The notes beneath the pieces were generated by a model. That model was given only the letters and a program-made list of their open reading frames with translations, ran no database searches and was not told the DNA's origin. This document shows positions 57,293 to 64,000 of a stretch of DNA of 64,000 bases, piece after piece; the first letter of the stretch is position 1, and the number at the start of each line of letters is the position of its first letter. The stretch is from Bacteroidales bacterium (lineage in GTDB: Bacteria > Bacteroidota > Bacteroidia > Bacteroidales > UBA932): contig WOYW01000015.1 in the NCBI GenBank assembly GCA_011620605.1, positions 1 to 64,000 of the forward strand, given 5' to 3'. The position numbers and the translations under genes were made by a program.

Positions 57293-60121
57293 ATGTCGGA
57301 AAAACAAGGTATTCGAATCAGCAAAGTTGTCAAGGAGTTTAATATTGGCATAGGGACACTCACTGATTTCCTGAAGAAAAAAGGAATTGAGGCAGACGCT
57401 TCCCCCAATAGTAAGATCTCCGAGGAAGCTTTCGCACTTGTAAAAAAAGAATTCGACAAGGAATTGCAACTTAAGGAAGAATCCAAAAAGATCATCCTGA
57501 AGGTTAAGGAAGCAACTTCTGAAGAACCGCCCGTGCAGGAACCTGCACCCGAACCGGCCCCTAAGCCTGCTCCAAAGCCAACACCAAAGCCTGCCCCGGG
57601 ACCTGTTCATTCCACTGAGATCCGGCATGAAGAAATTGTCAAACCGGTTGCTGAACCGGAGCCTCCGACTGACAAACAGGAAACTGAATCATCGGAAAAG
57701 GAGAATCCTGCCGAAAAAACAGAACCCGCACCTGATAAAGGGCCTACGGTACTTGGCAAAATTGATCTGGACCAATTCCGAAAAACAAAAGAAAAGAGAT
57801 CAGAGTCCCCGGAAAAACCTTCAGAGAAAGAAATACCTGCTCCTAAAACAGAAAAGGGACCTGATGTCCGGAAACCTGGACCTGGTCAGGAAAAGCCCAA
57901 ACCGAAACCGGAAAAGAAACCGGCTCCTGCACCCCAGCCAAAACCGGTGACACCCGAACACATTGAAACCGAGTTTGAAAAACTTGCCGGGCCCAAAATT
58001 ACCGGTCAAATTGACCTTTCTCAGTTTGACAGAAAAAAATCATCGGAAGAAAAAGACAAATCAAAAACACCCGATAAACATAAAGGAAAACGCGAAAGAA
58101 TTCAAAAGCCCCATAGAGAACGCGTAGACGTCAATAAAGTAACTCACAAAAAAGGTGAAAACGGAGCACGCGCAAAAGGTCGTGGAAAAGAACGTTTTAA
58201 ACCCATGCATGTGGAAATTGATGAAGACGCCATTCAAAAGCAGATAAAGGAAACATACGCCCGTATGACCGAAGGTAAAGGGAAAACAAAAGGATCCAAA
58301 CACCGCCGGGAAAAACGGGAGATCGTGAGCCAACGGATCGCAGAAGAGCAGGAACGCAAAGAACAGGAAAGCACATTGTTGAAAGTAACTGAATTTGTTA
58401 CGGTCAATGAACTGGCAACACTCATGAACGTTCCTGTTGTAAAAGTCATTGACGCATGTATGAACCTAGGTCTTATGGTATCCATTAACCAAAGGCTGGA
58501 TGCCGAAGCCATGGAATTGGTGGCTGAAGAATTCGGTTTTAAAGTTGAATTTGTAACCGCCGATCTACAAGAAGCCATTCAGGAAGAGGAAGATGATTCC
58601 TCGCAGCTGAGTGAAAGACCACCAATAGTTACGGTAATGGGCCACGTTGACCACGGAAAAACATCCCTGCTGGACTACATTCGTGATGCAAACGTTATTG
58701 CCGGTGAAGCCGGAGGAATAACGCAGCACATAGGAGCTTACAGTGTCCGGTTGGATAACGGGCGCCTGATCACTTTCCTGGATACTCCGGGGCACGAGGC
58801 ATTTACTGCCATGAGGGCACGCGGGGCCAAAGTTACCGATATGGCCATTATCATAATTGCTGCGGATGACGCCATAATGCCACAGACAAGAGAAGCGATC
58901 AATCATGCTTCCGCAGCAGGAGTTCCTATGATCTTTGCAATCAACAAAATCGATAAAACGGGTGCAAACCCCGAAAGAATCAGGGAACAGCTCGCAAATA
59001 TGAACATCCTGGTTGAAGACTGGGGCGGAAAATACCAGTGCCAGGAAATCTCGGCAAAACAAGGCACCAACGTGGATAAGCTTTTGGAAAAAGTGCTACT
59101 GGAAGCTGACCTGCTTGAATTAAGGGCAAACCCCAATAAACGGGCTTCCGGGACTATCATAGAATCCTCCCTGGATAAAGGCCGGGGATACCTGGCAACC
59201 ATCCTGGTCCAGAACGGAACGTTGCACCAGGGCGATGTCCTCCTGAGCGGTTGCTGTTCAGGAAAAGTACGCGCCATGTACAACGAACGGGGACAAAAGA
59301 TCTCCCAAGCCGGTCCGGCTACCCCTGCATCGGTACTCGGACTGAACGGAGCCCCTCCCGCCGGAGAGCTCTTCTCGGCAATGGAAGACGAGAAAGAAGC
59401 CCGCGAACTGGCAGGAAAGAGAGAACAACTCATGCGCATACAGGGTCTGAAAACTCAGAAACACATAACGCTGGAAGAGATCGGAAGGCGTATTGCCGTA
59501 GGAAATTTCCAGGAGTTGAACATCATAGTCAAAGCCGATGTGGACGGATCCATAGAAGCACTTTCAGATTCTCTGATCAAACTTTCGACCGAGGAAGTAC
59601 AGGTGAATGTGATCCATAAGGCGGTTGGGGGCATTTCGGAATCGGATGTGCTTCTGGCAACCGCCTCCAATGCGATTATTATCGGATTCCAGGTGCGTCC
59701 TTCAGCCTCGGCACGTAAACTTGCTGAAAAAGAAGAAATTGAAATTCGTCTTTATTCAGTGATCTACGATGCCATTGATGAAGTCAAACTAGGGATAGAA
59801 GGGATGCTTGCCCCGGAAGAAAAAGAAGAGATCACCGCAACTGTAGAAGTAAGGGAAACCTTTAAAATCTCAAAAGTGGGAACGATTGCCGGTTGTATGG
59901 TTAAAGAAGGGAAGATCACCCGAAATTCGAAAGTTCGTATAATCCGGGACGGCATAGTGATCTATACCGGAACATTGGGATCCCTTAAACGTTTTAAAGA
60001 TGATGTGAAAGAAGTGCAGTCCGGTTATGATTGCGGATTGAACATAGAGGGATATAACGACATCAAGTTAGGCGACATTGTGGAAGCATACACCATTACG
60101 GAAGTTAAGAGAAAACTTTGA
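57293..60121 (+). CDS. infB: Translation initiation factor IF-2
   Basis: 942 residues. It brings initiator tRNA to the 30S subunit. Residues 1-55 hold the first IF2_N domain ([13 protein letters not shown]), then about 60-330 is a Lys/Pro/Glu-rich, probably disordered linker with P-K-P-A-P-K repeats. A second IF2_N module (about 365-420) leads to the G domain: G-H-V-D-H-G-K-T (G1), D-T-P-G-H-E (G3) and N-K-I-D (G4). Domains II-IV fill the rest. A Shine-Dalgarno-like AAGGAG lies 5 nt before the ATG. Its stop codon touches the end of the convergent DoxX-like gene. Confidence 0.97.
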   Translation: MSEKQGIRISKVVKEFNIGIGTLTDFLKKKGIEADASPNSKISEEAFALVKKEFDKELQLKEESKKIILKVKEATSEEPPVQEPAPEPAPKPAPKPTPKPAPGPVHSTEIRHEEIVKPVAEPEPPTDKQETESSEKENPAEKTEPAPDKGPTVLGKIDLDQFRKTKEKRSESPEKPSEKEIPAPKTEKGPDVRKPGPGQEKPKPKPEKKPAPAPQPKPVTPEHIETEFEKLAGPKITGQIDLSQFDRKKSSEEKDKSKTPDKHKGKRERIQKPHRERVDVNKVTHKKGENGARAKGRGKERFKPMHVEIDEDAIQKQIKETYARMTEGKGKTKGSKHRREKREIVSQRIAEEQERKEQESTLLKVTEFVTVNELATLMNVPVVKVIDACMNLGLMVSINQRLDAEAMELVAEEFGFKVEFVTADLQEAIQEEEDDSSQLSERPPIVTVMGHVDHGKTSLLDYIRDANVIAGEAGGITQHIGAYSVRLDNGRLITFLDTPGHEAFTAMRARGAKVTDMAIIIIAADDAIMPQTREAINHASAAGVPMIFAINKIDKTGANPERIREQLANMNILVEDWGGKYQCQEISAKQGTNVDKLLEKVLLEADLLELRANPNKRASGTIIESSLDKGRGYLATILVQNGTLHQGDVLLSGCCSGKVRAMYNERGQKISQAGPATPASVLGLNGAPPAGELFSAMEDEKEARELAGKREQLMRIQGLKTQKHITLEEIGRRIAVGNFQELNIIVKADVDGSIEALSDSLIKLSTEEVQVNVIHKAVGGISESDVLLATASNAIIIGFQVRPSASARKLAEKEEIEIRLYSVIYDAIDEVKLGIEGMLAPEEKEEITATVEVRETFKISKVGTIAGCMVKEGKITRNSKVRIIRDGIVIYTGTLGSLKRFKDDVKEVQSGYDCGLNIEGYNDIKLGDIVEAYTITEVKRKL

Positions 60122-61351
60122 TCAATAATGCTCCCGGGAAAACCAGAATCCTTTCCTTAGCAGAAAGATAAGTAACAATACCAAAGCAACAAAAACCTGT
60201 GTTCTCAATCGTGTGTGAATACGGGTTTTTGCTATGACCATTTCCGGATCATCGTTTACCAGATCTTCCCATTTATCGGGTGAGGGAAAATCCCTGAATC
60301 CGAATTTTGCCAAAATAACACCTTTTTTCAAGACCATCAGCCCGGGTGTGGAACGGATCATGGTCAGGAGCGTTTTTTGATCTGCCAGGTATACCGGCAT
60401 CTCTATTCCGTTGTTAAGCAAAATGTTTTGGATCGTATCTGTCGGCAACGCACTTATGGCATAATATGGCCGGTTGTTATCCCTACTTTGGGTTACAAGA
60501 GGTTCCAGTTTCTGAAGCGTCTTTCCGTCCAGTTTGTTGCCGGATGTAATCAAAAGGACCAGAGCCGTTTGGTCTTGATCCAGAATGGAATCCGTTAATG
60601 AGTTACCGTTAATGTCACGTACTGAAAAATCTGAAATTTTGTGACGTATACCGGTTCGTATTTCCCTGGTTCTGCTGTCTACAAATGTCCAGGTAGTGTC
60701 CGGCAGGGAATCGGCTGTAAATATCTTTTGTTTACCCTGACGGCTGTATATCAATTCCGTACGGTAAGTATATTCGGGATGTTTCCTGGATTCTTCCAGT
60801 AAAGCCCCAATATCATTTCCTGTCCGGAATCCGCGAAAATCAACCGGAGGTAAATGCCTGTAGCTGTATATGGATAACCCGGTGATGATCAGGGCAAAAA
60901 AGATACAGACAGGCCATTCGGCTACTCCGCGTGCAATGGAAGCTGTCCTGTTTCTTTGCAGAAAAAGAATCAGTGAAAAAGGCCAGAAAATTAAATTCTT
61001 AAAAAAAGTCTGCCAGTTAGTCAATTTTACGGCGTCCCCAAAACACCCGCAATCCTGAACAGGATCAAAAATTGCCAGCCAAAGGGTCAGTAGCGTAAAA
61101 AAAGACATGAACAAAAACATGCCCCACGCAGCAGTGCGTTTTCTGAAATCAAGCAACACCATTACTCCCAGAACAAATTCGAGGGTGGAAAGTATAATTC
61201 CTGCAGGTAAAGAAAGAGGAGTCAGAAAGGCTACTCCAAAAGCATTAAAATATTCTGAAAAGACCAATGCCGACCCTATGGGATCAACGGCTTTTACAAA
61301 GCCCGAGAAAACAAAAAGCAATCCCAGGATCAGACGGGCTAACTTTCTCAT
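60122..61351 (-). CDS. BT_3928-like protein: DoxX/MauE-type membrane domain plus thioredoxin-like C-terminus
   Basis: 409 residues. The first 145 form a four-helix DoxX/MauE-like domain with C-G-C-F-G-D near residue 101, a conserved redox-type Cys pair. After a further helix (about 148-165), residues 180-380 are soluble with a thioredoxin-like start (F-S-V-R-D-I-N-G-N-S-L) but no C-x-x-C, and a last helix lies near the C-terminus (V-A-L-V-L-L-L-I-F-L). It is an inner-membrane protein, probably in thiol redox balance; the function is unproven. It overlaps tmk by 4 nt. Confidence 0.83.
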   Translation of the reverse strand: MRKLARLILGLLFVFSGFVKAVDPIGSALVFSEYFNAFGVAFLTPLSLPAGIILSTLEFVLGVMVLLDFRKRTAAWGMFLFMSFFTLLTLWLAIFDPVQDCGCFGDAVKLTNWQTFFKNLIFWPFSLILFLQRNRTASIARGVAEWPVCIFFALIITGLSIYSYRHLPPVDFRGFRTGNDIGALLEESRKHPEYTYRTELIYSRQGKQKIFTADSLPDTTWTFVDSRTREIRTGIRHKISDFSVRDINGNSLTDSILDQDQTALVLLITSGNKLDGKTLQKLEPLVTQSRDNNRPYYAISALPTDTIQNILLNNGIEMPVYLADQKTLLTMIRSTPGLMVLKKGVILAKFGFRDFPSPDKWEDLVNDDPEMVIAKTRIHTRLRTQVFVALVLLLIFLLRKGFWFSREHY

Positions 61352-62016
61352 GGAAGAAACGTTTCAATTCTACTAAAAATCACTTTCCAATGCGCCATTT
61401 TCCCATTTTCGTCGTTACACGGAATGATCCTGAACGATTTGTCCATGGCCGCTTGTTCCAGGTATATATCACGAACGGATTTCTGAAAACTAACGGAAGC
61501 TTCATGTATATCATTTTTCCCTTCCAGGTAGGACCGATCCTCTCCTTTTCTGGCAGATTCCAGATTTTCTTTAACAAAAGACAGGGGAACGTCAAGAAAA
61601 AGATTGATATCGGGACGGGGAATTTCAAAATGCTCATATTCCATCTTAAAGATCCAGTCTCTAAGGCGGTTCCTATCTTCTTGCCCCGGTAGTTTAGCGC
61701 ATTGAAATGCAATATTGGAATATACATACCTGTCAATCAAAACAACCATTCCGGCAGCCATCCATTCCCGTATCTGTGCAGCCATTTCAAACCGGTTTCC
61801 GGCAAAAAGCAAGGAAACCAGGTAAGGATCCACCAGGTCAATGGCACCGCAGTCGCCTCTTAAAAACCGGGCTATCAAAGTTCCGTATACCGGCGTGTCA
61901 TAACGGGGAAAATGCATGTAATTCACAGCCATGCCACGTTCTTTGAAGTACGTTTGCATGGCTTTCAGCTGGGTGGATTTACCGGCTCCGTCCAAACCTT
62001 CCAATACGATCAACAT
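61348..62016 (-). CDS. tmk: Thymidylate kinase
   Basis: 222 residues. It phosphorylates dTMP to dTDP. Walker A is G-L-D-G-A-G-K-S-T near the N-terminus, the D-R-Y signature reads I-D-R-Y-V-Y-S-N-I-A-F-Q, and the lid carries A-R-K-G-E-D-R-S-Y. This arrangement resembles the longer eukaryote-like TMP kinases in Bacteroidota. The start codon is only 4 nt from a TAATTTTG promoter element and the divergent folP uses the same 52-nt region. Confidence 0.92.
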   Translation of the reverse strand: MLIVLEGLDGAGKSTQLKAMQTYFKERGMAVNYMHFPRYDTPVYGTLIARFLRGDCGAIDLVDPYLVSLLFAGNRFEMAAQIREWMAAGMVVLIDRYVYSNIAFQCAKLPGQEDRNRLRDWIFKMEYEHFEIPRPDINLFLDVPLSFVKENLESARKGEDRSYLEGKNDIHEASVSFQKSVRDIYLEQAAMDKSFRIIPCNDENGKMAHWKVIFSRIETFLP

Positions 62017-62020
62017 AGTG

Positions 62021-62028
62021 CAAAATTA
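62021..62028 (-). promoter_or_regulatory. Putative -7 element 4 nt before tmk
   Basis: TAATTTTG on the minus strand, ending 4 nt before the tmk ATG at 62016. Exact TAnnTTTG match; no -33 TTG at the usual distance. Confidence 0.4.
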
Positions 62029-62056
62029 CACAAAATTCTCTTCTCTCATTTTTTAT

Positions 62057-62064
62057 TATTTTTG
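62057..62064 (+). promoter_or_regulatory. Putative -7 element 4 nt before folP
   Basis: TATTTTTG, ending 4 nt before the folP ATG at 62069. The same 4-nt spacing is seen at tmk and the RSH gene. Confidence 0.4.
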
Positions 62065-62068
62065 TTTA

Positions 62069-62863
62069 ATGAATATAACTTTTCCTGCCGTCATGGGAGT
62101 GGTGAATTGTACTCCCGATTCTTTTTTTTTGGGGTCCCGGACAACCGATCCCCGGGAAGCCCTCAACATGATAGAACATCATCTGAATGAAGGAGCCGAT
62201 ATCGTTGATATTGGAGCCTGCTCCACAAGGCCCGGAGCTGAATGGCCAAGCGAAGATGAAGAATGGAAAAGACTGGAACCTGTACTGAGCCAGGTTAGGA
62301 CACTTTTTCCAAAAACTGTTTTTTCTCTGGACACTTTCAGACCCGGGATCGTTGAAAAAGCAGCACCTCTTCTGGGGTATTTTCTGGTTAACGACATCTT
62401 TGCAGGCAGTTACGACAAGGCTATGTTACCTTTGATCTCGGGATTGAAGGTCCCCTGGATAGCCATGCACAGGGAACCTTACCGTGGTCCTGAGGCGATA
62501 ACCCGGTTTTTCCTTAAAGTGGCTGAACAGGCTGATAAATACAGCATTAATGAATTCATACTGGATCCGGGCTTTGGATTTAACAAGGATGTTGATCAGA
62601 ATTTCGAAGTCATGGCCTCCCTCCCATCCCTGGTACCAAAAAACGACTCGGGAAATCCAATAGTCCCGTTATTGGCCGGGATATCCAGAAAAAGACTCAC
62701 CTATATGCCACTCGGAACTACCCCGGATAATGCCCTTCTGAGCACCGGGGCACTGCATCTTCACCTGCTGTTCAAAGGTGTATCCATATTACGTGTTCAT
62801 GACGTGGCCGAGGCCCGGCAAATGATAACTCTCTACAGAAAAATGAGTACCTTCGTTAATTAA
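62069..62863 (+). CDS. folP: Dihydropteroate synthase
   Basis: 264 residues from the ATG at 62069 (MNITFPAVMGVVNCTPDSFF); longer frames run into tmk on the other strand and are rejected. It condenses pterin pyrophosphate with p-aminobenzoate in folate synthesis, the target of sulfonamides. Typical blocks: M-G-V-V-N-C-T-P-D-S-F, G-A-D-I-V-D-I-G-A-C-S-T-R-P-G-A (the family more often reads G-G-E-S-T-R-P), D-P-G-F-G-F-N-K and L-L-A-G-I-S-R-K-R. The extra-short form with G-A-C-S-T-R-P is common in Bacteroidota. Confidence 0.93.
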   Translation: MNITFPAVMGVVNCTPDSFFLGSRTTDPREALNMIEHHLNEGADIVDIGACSTRPGAEWPSEDEEWKRLEPVLSQVRTLFPKTVFSLDTFRPGIVEKAAPLLGYFLVNDIFAGSYDKAMLPLISGLKVPWIAMHREPYRGPEAITRFFLKVAEQADKYSINEFILDPGFGFNKDVDQNFEVMASLPSLVPKNDSGNPIVPLLAGISRKRLTYMPLGTTPDNALLSTGALHLHLLFKGVSILRVHDVAEARQMITLYRKMSTFVN

Positions 62864-62878
62864 TCAAATATCATCTTT

Positions 62879-64000
62879 ATGGAATTCAACCCTTTGCTTG
62901 CCATATCTCCTGTTGACGGGAGGTATTATGCTCAGACTGCATCCCTAAACCAGTATTTTTCGGAATTTGCTCTGATCCGGTATAGGCTGCAGGTAGAAGT
63001 CGAATACTTTATTGCACTTTGTAAATTACCCCTGCCACAACTCCGTGATCTGGACTCTCGCTGGTTTCCCATATTACGGAATGTATACAAAAATTTTTCG
63101 ATTACAGACGCAAAGGTGATCAAGGCACAAGAAAAAGTCACCAATCATGATGTAAAGTCCGTGGAATATTTCCTGAAAAACAAAATGAGGGCCCTGGGAC
63201 TTGAGAAATATTGTGAATTTATTCATTTTGGACTTACTTCACAGGACATCAACAACACGGCCATCCCTTTGAGCCTGAAACACGGGATACAGAAAGAATA
63301 CCTTCCCGTTTTGAACAAAACCATAGAAATGTTGAATGAAAAGGCGAATGAATGGGGCCCTGTGGTCATGCTGGCACACACACACGGACAACCCGCATCT
63401 CCTACCCGCCTTGGGAAAGAGCTTCGTATTTTCCAGGTTCGCCTGGAGGAACAGTTAAAAAGCCTGGAGCAGATCCCTTTTGCGGCCAAATTCGGCGGCT
63501 CCACCGGGAACTTTAACGCGCACTATGTGGCTTATCCCCAGATAGACTGGCATCGCTTTGCCAATAAATTCGTATCAAACAACCTGGGGCTTTACCGTTC
63601 TTTCCCGACCACACAGATTGAACATTACGACCATATTGCAGCCCTTTGCCACAACCTGAGCCGTATCAATACTATTTGCATTGATCTGTGTCGCGATATG
63701 TGGTCATATATATCCATGAATTATTTTAAACAACACATAAAGGATAAGGAAATTGGTTCTTCTGCCATGCCCCATAAGATCAATCCTATAGATTTTGAGA
63801 ATGCAGAAGGAAATTTTGGAGTAGCCAATGCCATTTTTTGCCACCTGGCCGCAAAATTGCCCATTTCACGTCTTCAGCGGGATTTAACGGATTCCACGGT
63901 AATGCGCAACCTGGGAGTCCCTCTGGCACATACGCTGCTGGCAATGAAATCATTACAAAGAGGATTCGGCAAATTGCTGCTGAACCGTTCCGCCATAGAA
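62879..64000 (+). CDS. purB: Adenylosuccinate lyase, N-terminal part (cut by window edge)
   Basis: 374 codons are visible from the ATG at 62879 to the window edge, of a usual 440-460. The enzyme acts twice in purine synthesis, on SAICAR and on adenylosuccinate. It has P-L-L-A-I-S-P-V-D-G-R-Y near the start, H-T-H-G-Q-P-A-S-P-T with the catalytic His, and the superfamily signature G-S-S-A-M-P-H-K-I-N-P near residue 298. It follows folP after 15 nt and is probably co-transcribed. The form resembles the E. coli-type PurB. Confidence 0.96.
   Translation, partial: MEFNPLLAISPVDGRYYAQTASLNQYFSEFALIRYRLQVEVEYFIALCKLPLPQLRDLDSRWFPILRNVYKNFSITDAKVIKAQEKVTNHDVKSVEYFLKNKMRALGLEKYCEFIHFGLTSQDINNTAIPLSLKHGIQKEYLPVLNKTIEMLNEKANEWGPVVMLAHTHGQPASPTRLGKELRIFQVRLEEQLKSLEQIPFAAKFGGSTGNFNAHYVAYPQIDWHRFANKFVSNNLGLYRSFPTTQIEHYDHIAALCHNLSRINTICIDLCRDMWSYISMNYFKQHIKDKEIGSSAMPHKINPIDFENAEGNFGVANAIFCHLAAKLPISRLQRDLTDSTVMRNLGVPLAHTLLAMKSLQRGFGKLLLNRSAIE

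Overview
The window looks like a chromosomal stretch from an anaerobic member of the Bacteroidota, most likely Bacteroidales. The evidence is: lpxD-lpxC-lpxA lipid A genes; many lipoproteins with Bacteroidota-type signal peptides; TonB receptor, OmpP1/FadL, DUF3078, BACON and WbqC proteins; promoters of the TTTG / TAnnTTTG type; few Shine-Dalgarno sequences; an electron-bifurcating NfnAB pair; and two ferredoxin-ParA ATPases. No phage, IS element or CRISPR array was seen. Both ends cut through genes: a TPR lipoprotein on the left and purB on the right.

Layout. 1-6.8 kb: TPR lipoprotein fragment, then a plus-strand operon of a C69 peptidase, a Tat-exported Gfo/Idh/MocA oxidoreductase and a HEAT-repeat protein with two DUF1080 domains, consistent with envelope 3-keto-glycoside chemistry. 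6.8-11.1 kb: small lipoprotein, EEP-family lipoprotein and a 984-residue BACON/GLUG-repeat surface lipoprotein. 11.2-16.6 kb: kdsB, a SpoT-like RSH protein whose synthetase signature residues are lost, superoxide dismutase, an AI-2E family permease and a BASS-type transporter. 16.5-20.7 kb: GH9 glycosidase with a sodium symporter, an OmpA C-terminal remnant (pseudogene) and a Prx6-type peroxiredoxin. 20.8-23.6 kb: a compact cluster of DUF134 regulator, two NifX/NafY-like proteins and two MinD-type ATPases with inserted 2x[4Fe-4S] domains. 23.7-28.6 kb: a tightly coupled operon of GldA-like dehydrogenase, GH31 glycosidase and carboxylesterase.

28.7-31.7 kb: arginase-family protein, lipoproteins and a HigBA-like toxin-antitoxin pair in AT-rich DNA. 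31.7-33.2 kb: initiator tRNA and hisS. 33.3-40.3 kb: GH3 glucosidase, NfnAB and a GH9-polysaccharide deacetylase fusion. 40.4-43.3 kb: a metal-linked TonB receptor with a His-rich loop and its HYC_CC_PP partner. 43.3-55.9 kb: housekeeping and envelope genes (sppA, tilS, DUF3078, proS, a Tyr/Trp-rich lipoprotein, an OmpP1/FadL protein, wbqC, lpxA, an unfused lpxC, lpxD). 56-64 kb: nusA-infB preceded by a promoter and a terminator-like hairpin and without rimP, then a DoxX-like protein, tmk, folP and purB.

The strongest leads are the putative intrinsic terminator in the nusA leader, the DUF134/NifX/ferredoxin-ATPase cluster, the gldA-GH31-esterase operon, the GH9-deacetylase fusion with an operator-like palindrome at its promoter, and the unfused LpxC. 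All functional statements come from reading motifs by eye; no database search was run.
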